NCBI GenBank assembly: GCA_028023455.1
Contig: JAQFVV010012575.1
Coordinates: forward strand, 552,517-616,516
Length of the DNA stretch: 64,000 nucleotides
Direction of reading: 5' to 3'
Source of the DNA: Epiperipatus broadwayi
Lineage: Eukaryota > Onychophora > Udeonychophora > Euonychophora > Peripatidae
Below the pieces are notes generated by a model. It was not told the origin of the DNA, did not search any database, and saw only the letters and a program-made list of their open reading frames with translations. Numbering within the stretch: position 1 is the stretch's first letter; the number at the start of each line of letters is the position of its first letter. This document shows, one piece after another, positions 49,725-61,886 of the stretch. The position numbers and the translations under genes were made by a program.

Positions 49725-50290
49725 TAGAGGGAGCTTACCAATAGATCCAATCAAGCTTTAATTTATAAGTGCCAAAAGAGAAAGAATTCAAAATCTGTAT
49801 CGGAAAGTCCTCATCTCTAGATCAATTGGTTTTGAGCTCATGGCTTACCTCAATGAGGAGTTAGGATTCCAAACACTAGATCTAAAATACCAACTCAAAA
49901 GTCAACACTTATCTAATACATTACTATCAATTTGAAAACCTGAATTTTTCAGACATGTAAATGTCTTCAAATCTAGCCCTACAAACCAGATAGCTATATG
50001 GGTCTGAACTCAGTTCAGTTTCACCATATATTGATAGCCAAAGCAATATAATATTGCAAAAGCCTTCAAGGGTACACTTTAATAATTAATAAAACTAGAA
50101 ACAAATTGTGTAACTTGCTTTTAAGCTTGTAATAAATGTTCACTAGGGGATGAGGACTTTCCAATAGAGGTTTTGAATTCTTTCTTTCAATACTTATAAA
50201 TTAAAGCTTGATTGGAGCTATTGGTAAGCTCCCTTTAATGAAAATTTTAATACAAGCTTAAAAGCAAGTTACACAATTTGTTTCTTGTTT
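49725..50290. repeat. Second interleaved inverted-repeat element
   Basis: Arm A (49725-49815; GGGAGCTTACCAATAGATCC, AAAGAATTCAAAATCT) pairs with A' (50149-50235). Arm B (50097-50134; ACAAATTGTGTAACTTGCTT) pairs with B' (about 50249-50285). The order is A-B-A'-B', the same interlocked topology as the unrelated element at 11.3 kb. No clear target duplication was located and no coding sequence is present. Confidence 0.8.
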
Positions 50291-50860
50291 TTATATATAT
50301 ATTGTACATATATGTACATTTCATTCACACATATTTAAAAAAATTTTTTTTTAAATATATGTATAGATTTGTGTGTGTGTGTTATATGGTTAATAAACAC
50401 TAGTTATTAATAAGCAGTAGTAAAGAGAGACTGTTACAATAAATAATATTTAATATATTATTAATAAAGCATTCAATTATTTAGCTCTATTTTTTAAAAT
50501 AAAACAGACTGGAAAGGAAGGTGTAAAAAACGATCAGTAGATTAATAGATAAACTATGCACATGTGTGAAAGAATGAAAGAGAGTACAGATGTGTGAATA
50601 TAAAAACATTTTTACACAAATCCTTATTGACTATAGATTGCAAGCTTTATTGTTTTGTGTTATCTGGATCTTAGATGTCCAGAGAAGAAAGAAATGCTTT
50701 GACAGAATAAATATAATTATTAATCTTCTTATTAATTGCTAAGGACCATCAGCTTGTGAGAATTTGATTTCTATCTCCAAAATGACAGCTATTGGTGGGA
50801 GATTTTTTTCTTTTAATCAGAAAGATGAAATATAAAAGGAATGGCACAATATTAGAGGGT
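50291..50860. other. AT-rich stretch without recognised features
   Basis: AT and GT microsatellite runs near 50.29-50.38 kb; nothing else. Confidence 0.5.
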
Positions 50861-50975
50861 AGTTTTTTTTTAAAAGGCAAAAGAGATTCAGTTTTTTTTA
50901 AAAGGCAAAAGAGATTCAGTTTTTTTAAAGCTAAAGAGATGGGCAGTTTTGTTTTAAAGTTAAGAGATGGGCAGT
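50860..50975 (+). repeat. Short tandem repeat, about 28-30-bp unit
   Basis: TTTTTTTTAAAAGGCAAAAG followed by AGATTCAG recurs about three times, then decays into AGAGATGGGCAGTT units. The open frame over it is translated repeat. Confidence 0.75.
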
Positions 50976-51554
50976 TAAATAGTTAAAGTTTTTTGGCAGT
51001 AAAAGGCAGTTAGTAGCAGTTTTTTATTTGTTTTTTTTTTAAAGCTTAGAATGAGCTATTGATTTTTTTAGCTCATTCTATTTAAAAAATTAAAAAAGAA
51101 AATATGACTCTTGATTTAAAATCAGCATAAAAGATGTGTGTCCATATAAATAATTTCACTGCAAAATTAGCCTAAAGAGATGGATTTAAATTGAACCCTT
51201 TAAAAGAAGTTGGTAATATAATATAAAATGGTACATATATATATATATATTGGCTGTTTGTGAAACAATGAGGATGCCATGCTAATTTTGTCATTTTTTT
51301 TGTTCCTTGATGCCTCACATCTATGGGTTAATTCACTGTTCTATCTGTAGACTCATATACAGGTCTATAATAACCAAAGAATGGCTGAGTTTAAAACCAA
51401 TCACATAGGCTATCTGAGAGGCTTGTTTTTATCTCCTAGCTGTTTAAAGGATTATCATCTTTGAATGGATGGAGAAGAGGAAAGAAGAGAAGAAAAAAGA
51501 TGTATAAAACCATGCAGCTAACCTCAATCTATAAATCAATTTTTAAAAAGTTTT

Positions 51555-51750
51555 CTTCACATTTATCTAAAAGTGTCTGCAATAACTCTTTTAAAATGGT
51601 AGGAACAAGCAAACCAATCAGTTCATATTTATCTAAAGTATCTGCAATAATTTTTAAAATGGTAGGAACAAGCAAACCAACCAGTTCATATTTATCTAAA
51701 GTATCTGCAATAATCTTTAAAATGGTAGAAATAAGCAAACCAACCAATTG
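51555..51750. repeat. 63-bp minisatellite, about three copies
   Basis: A 63-bp unit (AAAATGGTAGGAACAAGCAA, then AACCAATCAGTTCATA, then TCTAAAGTATCTGCAATAA) occurs about three times. Since 63 is divisible by 3, both strands stay open (plus strand SSYLSKVSAIIFKMVG, minus strand VGLLVPTILKIIADTL), giving spurious frames on each. No sign that either is a gene. Confidence 0.85.
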
Positions 51751-53340
51751 AAGCTATAAATGGGGAGAACGGTCTGATATTTAAACCTGGAACATTAATA
51801 AGAAATGAAAATGGATCGGGTAAATTTAAAATTTAATTAACAAATTTTTCTTATTTACTTATTAAAAGTAAATTTTAATTTCTACCAAGACAACCATTTT
51901 TTCTTTTCTTTTGATACAGAAACATTAAGAGTTTGTTTATTGATCGTGCTATTCCTAATACTACATAACATTACACACACACAGTTTAAATTCATTAAAC
52001 TTAATTTTTCATTATTTTTGATTTTTTTTATTATATATTGTAATACTAAAATGTTTTTTTTATTATTGTTCTTTATTTATTGTGATAATTAAGCAACCTA
52101 TCAATATATGCTTTATAATGTTTTTTTTATTATTTATTTTTGCATATTAAATTTGATATAATTTATTTTTTTGCTCAAGGTTGCAATAATATTTTTTATA
52201 TATGTGATTTATGTATTAATCCATAATATAGAGGTACACATTTTAAATATATATGTTGACATATCACAGGGGATGTGCATGTGTGACTGCTTATTCCAAC
52301 CTGTAAAAATAGGTTATGCATAGTTAATTTAAATATAGCAAATTGAAGAGCAAGGTTTTGCATATATCTGAAAGTAATGAGAAAACACAAACATTACATA
52401 AATGAAAATTACCTTTATAATATGTAATAAGTAGGAAAAATCTTGAATAAGCATTCAATAGAATATTTTTTTTTATGTCAGTCTAAGCTAACTTATTTCA
52501 AAATATGTAGTAACATGAGCAGATATATAAAATTAGTTGGTTACGCATATACTATTGAGATATATTGTTTAATTATATATTTAATTGAGTCAATTGTATA
52601 GTTGGTAACTTAATTTATAAAAAGAAAGAGTGTGAATAAATATAATTAAACCATATTTGTTTTCTGAGTTATTATTATTAATATTGTTATATATTTTTTC
52701 TTCTCTTGATTCTATCGTTTTAATTGATCATCATCATCCATAAATGTTAAGTGTAGGATATTGATTTACATATAAGGATGTTTAAGGATTACATTTGACA
52801 TATAACCAAGTTTTTTAATAATTAGAGGTTAATAATAAAATACTAAAATTATGTTGTGCCCAAGAGTTATGATCACCATCATCGCTAAATAAATAATAAT
52901 CATTAAATCAAATCTTAAAAATAATTAATATGTTTAATAAATAGGAGTTTATAAAAAGTTAAATATCATGTGGTGAAATTCGTGATAATCATTCATCATC
53001 ACTGGTAAATATTGATGATTGAATCATAGTTTTAACTATAAAAGTATTTTGCAGTAAATAACCATAAACGTATATAAATGCTAGTGAGTATTATAATTAA
53101 ATCCCAGTTTAACAAAGGATGATTTTAAGAAAGTGCCTATATGCTTATAAAGATAGATTTGTTGTTATGATTTCATTATAAAAGAATCATCCTCCTCGTC
53201 ATCATCATTATATTACGATGAATAAGTAAATTAAGTAACTAAGTTTAATGGCCATATAACTAAGTAATGGTCTTCACTATGTGTGTTTGGAAGCCATTAG
53301 TAAGAGTATACTTGCATCAATACATCAATATACTGAAAAT
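51751..53340. other. AT-rich stretch without recognised features
   Basis: T-rich runs at 52.0-52.15 kb and scattered ATCATC clusters; no supportable feature. Confidence 0.5.
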
Positions 53341-53344
53341 GAGC

Positions 53345-53692
53345 TAAATAATATTTATTTTATAAAGCGCAGACAGTATTGAAATTAAACTGACAGAGTG
53401 CAAACTTCTCAAGCGCTTATGACTATCATGCTGTGTGTTTGTAATTTGAACTCAGTGTGCTGAGTGTGAAGATATTTAAGATTCACGCTTTCAGATCTAA
53501 GGACTTTAGACTGGCTTGGATATATAGAAAGACAAGTAAAGAAGAAGGTGGAACCACCTATTTCTTGTTAAATTCTCTGTCTCAGTGCTTGATCTGATTG
53601 GCTGGTGATAGTCATAAGTGCTTGAGAAGTTTGCACTCTCTCAGTTTAATTTCAATACCGTCTGCGCTTTATAAAATAAATATTATTTAAAT
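53345..53692. repeat. Foldback element with about 85-bp arms
   Basis: AAATAATATTTATTTTATAA, GCGCAGACAGTATTGAAATT and GCAAACTTCTCAAGCGCTTA at 53346-53430 recur in reverse complement at 53604-53690. About 170 bp of non-repeated sequence lie between. It has MITE-like organisation, but no confident target duplication or second copy. Confidence 0.85.
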
Positions 53693-53699
53693 TGAGCTA

Positions 53700-54888
53700 G
53701 TAATATCTATAAGAGTGTTGTATTGGGATCTTATAATTTATTGACATGGATAAAATATAAGAATGTCATTTTTTTGTTGTTCATTAGTCATCTAAGCCAT
53801 GTGTAGTAAAAAATGTACCGAATGGGTTTGAACCCAGTACACTATGGTCAGATAATATTTATCTAGGTTGAAAACAATTTAGTGGCACCCATGGAAAACA
53901 CATGTACTTAGCTAATCTGAATAAAAGTGATCAAGTCCCTTTTTCAACTTATTAACTTTCTTTGATATTTTTTTTAAAGTTATTATAAATAGTGCCAGTG
54001 TGTGTGGGTGACCATGAATGGTCTTATATATATGGAAAAAAAATGGGAAAGATTCTTTGTTAAAAGAATCTATTATTGAAGGTAAGCGTAATGCACTCCA
54101 TGGATTTCACAGTAATTTTATTCAGTTGCTATAGCTAGTATTGGTTTATCTGATGACAATGGCTAGTATATTTTGTTAGTTAAAATGACCTCCCCAATAT
54201 CCAAATATTTTAAATCTTAAATGATGACAGTGCTTAATTTTCATTTTTATTTTGTGTATTGAGAAATGGGATAATTTATTTATCTCATTACTAGAGTGAC
54301 TGGATTAATGTTTATGATAGTTGCAAACAGGCTATGGTGTTATATTTAATTAGTTACAAATGGACGCCCAACTAAAATATGATATATATTTCCATATTCT
54401 TATTCATAGATTAGCATCTTCCTTATTTAGTTATAAATTATATCAACTATCATAGTAAATTCATTTCATCATTTTTTTTATTCGGTTACAATATATATAT
54501 ATATATATATACATAATAAAACTGCTTTCCAATCTACTAGCAGCTTTCTTTTGGCCAGTCTGCCATTATGAATAGCATATAATGACAATATTTATTTGAA
54601 TGTTTGCCATTATAGTACTTTTAGGTGAAATTATATAGATATACTTAATCTTCATTCCACTACACATTCTTGAATCATATGAATATGGTGGAGTGAAGGT
54701 TATTAAGTATATCTCTAAAAAGATATTACACATGATAAAAGAGAAATCAAGTTTGATTAAATCATGTGTGTGTGTGGGTTTAAATAAAAACAAATATATT
54801 AATCTTTAATTGAAGTTTAAAGTTTTATGGAAGTGGATCATGTCAAGAATAGAGTGGATTGAGATTGACACTTGTAAATCAAAAGGTA
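53700..54888. other. AT-rich stretch without recognised features
   Basis: A TA microsatellite lies at 54,488-54,512; nothing else could be supported. Confidence 0.5.
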
Positions 54889-54890
54889 AA

Positions 54891-55201
54891 TGTTAGACTA
54901 TTTCCATCATCTAATATTAATTGTTAATGTTTTTAGAAAAATGCAAACATTATTTAAACTTTTCGAATACATTCAATTATTAATGTTAGCACACATATTA
55001 GTATACAATACATTTTGAATGTTATTATTTTCCATTTTTTCCAGATATTTAAAAGAAAAACATAAGAACATTCAAAACATTGTGTTATATACTAATCTGT
55101 GCACTATTAGTGATAGTTGAATGTATTTGAAAAGTTTAAACAAAGTATGAATTTTTAAAATTATTTAATAATTAATATTAGATGATGAAATTAGTTTAAC
55201 A
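54891..55201. repeat. Family 4 foldback copy without the tRNA-like head
   Basis: Arms 54891-55025 and about 55060-55201 are inverted copies of the family 4 tail (AGACTATTTCCATCATCTAA; GAATACATTCAATTATTAAT). They meet at a short loop, and the tRNA-like segment seen at 9.4 and 39.1 kb is missing. Confidence 0.82.
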
Positions 55202-55670
55202 TATAATTGCAGCATATAATAACACTTTATCTTTAATAAAAATTACTCAAAAATATTAATTTGTACTTAAATTCATGCAATCATACAACCCCATCTCAAT
55301 TGTTTAGTTTTTAAAAAAAAAGGATGCCATTACACATTGCTGCAGATAGTAAATAAGTCAATGTAAACTGAGTCATATTTAATGCTTACTTGATATAAAT
55401 AATCGATAAAGCAATAACCCATTTAACTTTTTATTTATTAGCTCAAGATAAATCTGTTTTTTATGTGGAAACATTAGTTTCATGTGCTAGCACATAATTC
55501 TTGCAGGGTAAGCTATTATCTATCCATGGACAGTACATAAATATCTACTAATCTTAGCCAAAACACAAAAAAGAAGGTAAAGAAATGCTGTAGATTTTTT
55601 AAAATTGGAAAATACAAATTATTCAACAATAAATTATTTCTTTTTCTGAATTAATATAATAAACAATTGT
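55202..55670. other. AT-rich stretch without recognised features
   Basis: No motif, repeat or credible reading frame. Confidence 0.5.
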
Positions 55671-55674
55671 TAAA

Positions 55675-55834
55675 GAACACATACACAGAAAATGTAGATT
55701 TTTCAATATTCAACTTTATTATTGCCTAGCATGCTAATATAAGCTACGAATATGATATACATTTTACATTGAAAGTATGCTAGGTAGAAATAAAGCTGAA
55801 TATTTAAAAATCTATCGTTTCTGCATATGTGTTC
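55675..55834. repeat. Foldback element with about 60-bp arms
   Basis: GAACACATACACAGAAAATG, ATATTCAACTTTATT and GCCTAGCATGCT (55675-55735) are matched in reverse by AGTATGCTAGGTAG to TGCATATGTGTTC (55776-55834) around a loop of about 40 bp. Confidence 0.8.
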
Positions 55835-56274
55835 ATTAACAGTCATTTATTATATATTTATTGCAAAACTTAATTTGAATAATTGGATCTAAGTAAATAA
55901 TGCATTCATTCAGCTTTTATTTGAAAATATTTATTATTTTATTTTTTAGCAGAAAAATAATCAGTTATGGCAAACATAAAGAATCCATTTTTAAAATATG
56001 AAACATCTCCTATTATAAAAACACTTCAATATTATTATTTTTTGTGACTATAAGAGGAATTTTCATATTCTAAAGAATGATTTTAATACTTAAATGTATT
56101 CTTTATCAAAATTTATTTTACTGATAAAAACTTTATTGAAAATAATTTTATTTCATTAGAAATTGATTCAACAGGCAAAATTCTCCATATAGTAGTGCCA
56201 TTCAGTGCCAGCCAAAGTAATCAATGGATGCCAGAAGGCTTGTGCATAAAATTCCCATCTTCTGACATTCATTG

Positions 56275-57920
56275 TATAATGGTCTGAAAGAAAAGAGTCT
56301 TAACGTATCTGCACTACAGGGCACCATTAGGCATTTGAACCTAAAAAATTTATATAGTAGGTAGATACGTAAGTTTAAAAATTTTTTTTTATTTTATATT
56401 GGTTGATTCCGACCGTTAGCCCATTATCACTAGCTCAGCAGAGTAGTAAAGATTAATAATAATGATATATATTATCAAAATATATTAATATTTTTTAGAC
56501 AAAAAGAATAAATATAAGCCACTGCCAGTAATTAACACATAAACATTTATTTACACACATATAAATTTTGAATCATTTTTAGCATAACTTTTACTTTGGA
56601 TTTTAAATTTATAATTTAACATTTAAGTTAGCACAGATGAATTTTATAAAGTTTTTTTTTTTTTTAATGTTGAGCATAGATCGACTACACAGATTACACG
56701 CTCAAAAACATTTCATAATAAACATAAATGATCAAAATATAAAGTCATTGATGTAATTGCAGAGGGAATTCACAAGAAACCCAATGGCATTCATCATAAG
56801 ATGCCGCAATGACACCAATAACTAAAAAGACATCTGAATAAATACATTTTAGACATTCAATGTAAGATATCATTATTTACCAAATGTCTATATATTTCAA
56901 TCAAATATGAAAACAAAACTTAATTAAATGCGAATGCATCTATGCAGGCGTCTATGCCCAACTTAAATTTAATGCATTTAAACTATTTATACAATATTAA
57001 TAAAAATAAAAAATAAAAAAATGGAAATGATTTAAAAAAAAAAATTCATTCAATAAAATAAATAATTTAGTCAGATAGGAAATTCTTCTATTTAGAATAT
57101 TGAAAGTTTAGCATTTAGAGTTCTTTTTGTTTAGAAATGTTCATTAATTATATATTTCTTATGTTTAGAAAAGTTCATCATTAAACCATTGCCATTTGGG
57201 TTCCAGTGTTAATTGTCCTGATGTCCTGGTGAGACTGGTATGCTGTTGGCCATTTTATTGATTCATCTGGAGGTCTTTTAGTTTAGCTGGTCCTCAATGT
57301 AGAAACAATTGGTCATTTCTCTTTCCCTTTTAACAGAACTGAAGGGATTGAAGAGTGCGTCTTTTCAATCCCTTCTCCTTCAACTCCGCACTAACACATA
57401 TCACCACTGCTGTTATACATCTCCCTTAAATTAATTTTCACTCACTTTTTATGGTAGACTTTCAGATCCAGAGTACATTACGTCACAACGATGGTGATGG
57501 TCTTTTCACTGAGGTCTGATTCCCCGATGGGTTTCTTTCATTGGCCATTTTGTTCCTATTGTTTTTCCTATCCTATCTGACCTTTGCTTATGCATTTTGA
57601 AATGCCCAAGGGCTAGTTTACTTTTACTAATTAAAATAATCATTTCCATTTTATACAATAGAATTAATTAAATTATTTTGCAAACTTAAAAATATATTTT
57701 TATCTCTAAATCTTTTTAAGTTTTTGCTTTTAAAATACTTTTTCTCTTTTTAATAAAGTTTTATTTTAATAATTTTTTTTCATCTGTGCGATTTTATATA
57801 TATACGAGTTTAAGATAGAATTAATTTTCAATTTTTATGACTTAAAAAAAAAGTTTTAAATGCGAACTTTTCAATGTCAATTTTTAAAAAAATAATGTAA
57901 CGGCATATGTGCCCGTTACA
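56275..57920 (-). repeat. 3' LTR of the 5.6-kb element
   Basis: It contains a stable hairpin at about 57,346-57,377 (AAGGGATTGAA / TTCAATCCCTT with an 11-nt loop) that is kept unchanged in the other LTR. No coding potential. Confidence 0.9.
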
Positions 57921-59361
57921 TATCAGTAAACTTGCTTAAAAAAATGAACAAAAAATATTTTACTTAGGGTTAGTGATTATGGTACATGATTAATGAAGAC
58001 ATTTACAAAAACATTCGGTTAGTAGTTTTTACAAAAAGACTATATACAAAAAAATGTTTACTATTGTTTTCCAAAGGACCATCTACGTTTACACCTCCTG
58101 CCCCCAAGAATTCTATTTTCTCTCTATTTCCTTTCTAACTAATGGCATGACAAGCAAATTATATAAATTATTTATTTAAGAAGGTTGCATTGAAGTAAAT
58201 ATGTTTTAAGAAATAATGGGTTTATATGTGTATATTCACAGCACAATTATAAATACCACCAAACTTATTTATGGCTGATTGAAATGCTTGCATAGGATTA
58301 CACTGAAGTAAATTCCCAAAAAGTACTCATCGTAAGGTACCACATTTACAATCATAAACTTACGTGGCTGTGCATGCCTATACACATTTAAAAAAAATGA
58401 AACATATTAATTGCAACCTTTTGACTTTTTTTTTAAAAAAATTAGTTTTAAAATTATTAATATCTTTTCTTTCTTGTTTTTAATATATGTGCTATTTCTT
58501 TCTGGCAGTGCTTTTTACAAGATATTCAAACTATAGCTTTATATAATAAAGATAAAAAATATTTCACTTTAGAAAAATTTGCTCAGGGTATTTGTGGTTT
58601 ATTAACCAAAAGACTGTTTCTTACGAAGCTCCTCGTAGACATCTGACGTCACTCTAACTCTGCCAGTTCTTATGCTAAAATATTCGTTTTACAGGTATTG
58701 AATAGATTTTTAAAAGTTCTGTAAGATGGTGACCTCTTCCGATTTATTTTACAAGTAAAAAATAAAAAAAAACGCATTTAAACCTAAACAAAGAAAGAAC
58801 ATGAGTTTTGATTGGTTCTTAGCATGCTCTCAGCTGAAAAAGACATTCTGATTGGCTGGAAAGAACAAAGAAACCGCTTGATCAAAGAAAATAAAGAAAA
58901 ACGCTGAGATTTTCATTTCGAATATAATTTTAAAGAATATTAAGTATATATTCAGTAATTACAAATGATTTTCAGAGAGAATAATAAAAAAACAATATTA
59001 TTTTTGAAAAATATTGAAGATTTTAGTAAAAATATTAAAGAAATATTTAAAAGAAATATTTACTTTTCTATAACGTAAAAGTCGACCTTTTTGTTTATAT
59101 TACAGCTTTTATGTTGCCAAAATTGAATATTTTAGAATAAATAAATAGCAATTTATTTTTGAAAGAATTTTCGTTCTCTTCATAACCTGAAAAATTAGTA
59201 ATATACTTTTTATAAACGTATCTGAGTTGAATTTAATATTATAGGTGAATATGCTTTAACAATAGGCTTTGTCTTCAGTTTGTGAATTGGCCAATTAAAA
59301 GATTTGATTTTTACCTCATACAACCAATAATATAATTAGCGGTTAAAAGGTTAAACATCAT
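57921..59361 (-). other. Internal region of the 5.6-kb LTR element
   Basis: Non-coding and AT-rich. A TGACGTCA palindrome lies at about 58,644-58,651, and two GATTGG (inverted CCAAT) motifs occur at about 58.81-58.86 kb. Whether these act as control sites is unknown. Confidence 0.5.
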
Positions 59362-59379
59362 GCCCCACATTGGGCACCA
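59362..59379 (-). promoter_or_regulatory. Primer binding site of the 5.6-kb LTR element
   Basis: Minus strand TGGTGCCCAATGTGGGGC starts 2 nt after the LTR end and begins with TGG as required for priming by a tRNA CCA end. It differs from the site of the 15-kb element at only three of 18 positions. Confidence 0.85.
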
Positions 59380-59381
59380 GT

Positions 59382-61886
59382 TATAATGGTCCAAAAGAAA
59401 AGAGTCTTAACATATCTGCACTACAGAGTGCCACTAGGCATTTGAACCTAAAAAATTTATATAGTAGGCAGATACGTAAGTTAAAAAAATTTTTTTATTT
59501 TATATTGGTTGATTCCAACCATTAGCCCATTGTCACTAGCTCAGAAGAGTAGTAGAGATTAATAATAATGATATACACCTGGGTCTCATTTTACGTGATA
59601 GATAGGTTCCTCAAAAAACATGCGCAAACGAAATCATGCAAAAATAGACGTAACTTACATTGAAAAAGGGAGGATGCGGTCTGTGATTTTTCAAAATTCG
59701 TGTAAAAGCAAAGCACCAATGTAAAATTACTTAAAAATTTGTGCAAAAAAAAAAATAAGGAAATAAAATATGACTAATAAAAAATTTCAAATTTGGAAAA
59801 AATTGATACAAGACAAACTTTTTTTAACTATAATATTTAATTTTATTCAAAATAATATATTTTTATGCATAATTTACAGTACAGTAATTTACATTTTTTT
59901 ATACACGTTTTAATTATTATGATTTTCTGGTGACAACATAATTAGTAATTAATCTTTGAGACGATGATTTTATTAATTGTTTACGAAGCTCGCGATATCC
60001 AGACATACAACCATTTAGCTCTCATTGGAATTTAAGAGCACGTTAATGATTAGTGTCATTAATAAGAAAATAATAATTGATTACTTTCTTTTTTAAAAAG
60101 CAAAAACAAAATGTGATTTAAAATGCAAAATTAACACGCACAATGTTTGAAGAAATTTACATTATAATCTTGTAAAATTTAATATGTGTATACATAAAAT
60201 GTGGAAATCATGATTTTAATTTCATTATTGCATAAAATCTTACTATTATAAAGCACTGAAAATATTGAAATTACTAAGATGAAAGTCAAATTCCAATAAT
60301 ATGCTATTACTTTCAATTTAATGTAAGTGCGCGAAATTTATTATTTAAAGTAATAGCGCATTATCGGAAATTGACTTCCGGTGAAACACGAATCGCATAA
60401 CTTCAAAATTGTGTTAAATAAGTCCACGTAAAAAGAGACCCAGGTGTATATTATCAAAATATATTAATATTTTTTAGACAAAAAGAATAAATATAAGCCA
60501 CTGCCAGTAATTAACACATAAACATTTATTTACGCACATATAAATTTTGAATCATTTTTAGCATAAATTTTTCTTTGGATTTTAAATTTATAATTTAACT
60601 TTTAAGTTCGTACAGATGAATTTTATAAAGTTTTTTTTTTAATGTTGAGCATAGATTGACTACACAGATTACATGCTCAAAAACATTTCATAATAAACAT
60701 AAATGATCAAAATATAAAGTCATTGATGTAATTGCAGAGGGAATTCACAAGAAACCCAATGGCATTCATCATAAGATGCCACATTGACATCAATAACTAA
60801 AAAGACATCCGAATAAATACATTTTAGATATTCAACATAAGATATCATTATTTACCAAATGTCTATATATTTCAATCAAATACGAAAACAAAACATAATT
60901 AAACATGAACGAATCTATGCAAGCATCTATGCCCAACTTAAATTTAATGCATTTAAACTATACAATATTAATAAAAAAAAATGGAAATGATTTAAAAAAA
61001 AATACAGTCAATAAAATAATAAATAATTTAGTCAGATAGGAAATTCTTCTATTTAGAATATTGAAAGTTTAGCATTTAGAGTTCTTTTTGTTTAGAAATG
61101 TTCATTAATTATATATTTATGTTTAGAAAAGTTCATCTTTAAACCGTTGCCATTTGGGTTCCAGTGTTAATTGTCCTGACATCCTGGGGAGACCGGTATG
61201 CTGTTGGCCATTTTATTGATTCATCCAGAGGTCTTTTACTTTAGCTGGTCCTCAATGTAGAAATGATTGGTCATTTCTCTTTCCCTTTTAGCAGAACTGA
61301 AGGGATTGAAGAGTGCGTCTTTTCAATCCCTTCTCCTTCAACTCCGCACTAACACATATCACCACTGCTGTCATACATCTCCCTTAAATTACTTTCCACT
61401 CACTTTTTATGGTAGACTTTTGGATCCAGAGGACATTACATCATGATGATGGTGATGGTCTTTTCGCTGAGGTCCGATTCTCCAATGGGTTTCTTTCATT
61501 GGCCATTCTGTTCCTATTGTTTTTCCTATCCTATCTGACCTCTGCTTATGCATTTTAAAATGCCCAAGGGCTAGTTTACTTTTACTAATTAAAATAATCA
61601 TTTCCATTTTATACAATAGAATTAATTAAATTATTTTGCAAACTTAAAGATATATTTTTATCTCTAAATCTTTTTAAGTTTTTGCTTTTAAAATACTTTT
61701 TCTCTTTTTAATAAAGTTTTATTTTAATAATTTTTTTTCATCTGTGCGATTTTATATATATATACGAGTTTAAGATAGAATTAATTTTCAATTTTTATAT
61801 CTTAAAAAAAAGAAGTTTTTAAATGCGAACTTTTCAATGCCTCAATTTTTAAAAAAAATAATGTAACGGCGTATGTGCCCATTACA
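59382..61886 (-). repeat. 5' LTR of the 5.6-kb element, interrupted by a MITE
   Basis: It matches the left LTR from TATAATGGTC to the terminal CCCATTACA, apart from the inserted 59576-60446 segment, small indels and scattered substitutions (several percent by eye). It is therefore older than the 15-kb element at 21.7 kb. Confidence 0.9.
59574..60448. mobile_element. 871-bp TA-flanked MITE (Tc1/mariner-like)
   Basis: Terminal inverted repeats CACCTGGGTCTC and GAGACCCAGGTG with TTTTACGTG just inside flank 871 bp (59576-60446). The uninterrupted LTR copy at 56.46 kb shows the empty site, so the inserted segment and duplicated TA are directly visible. A TA duplication indicates Tc1/mariner-type transposition. 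No transposase is encoded. Confidence 0.9.
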
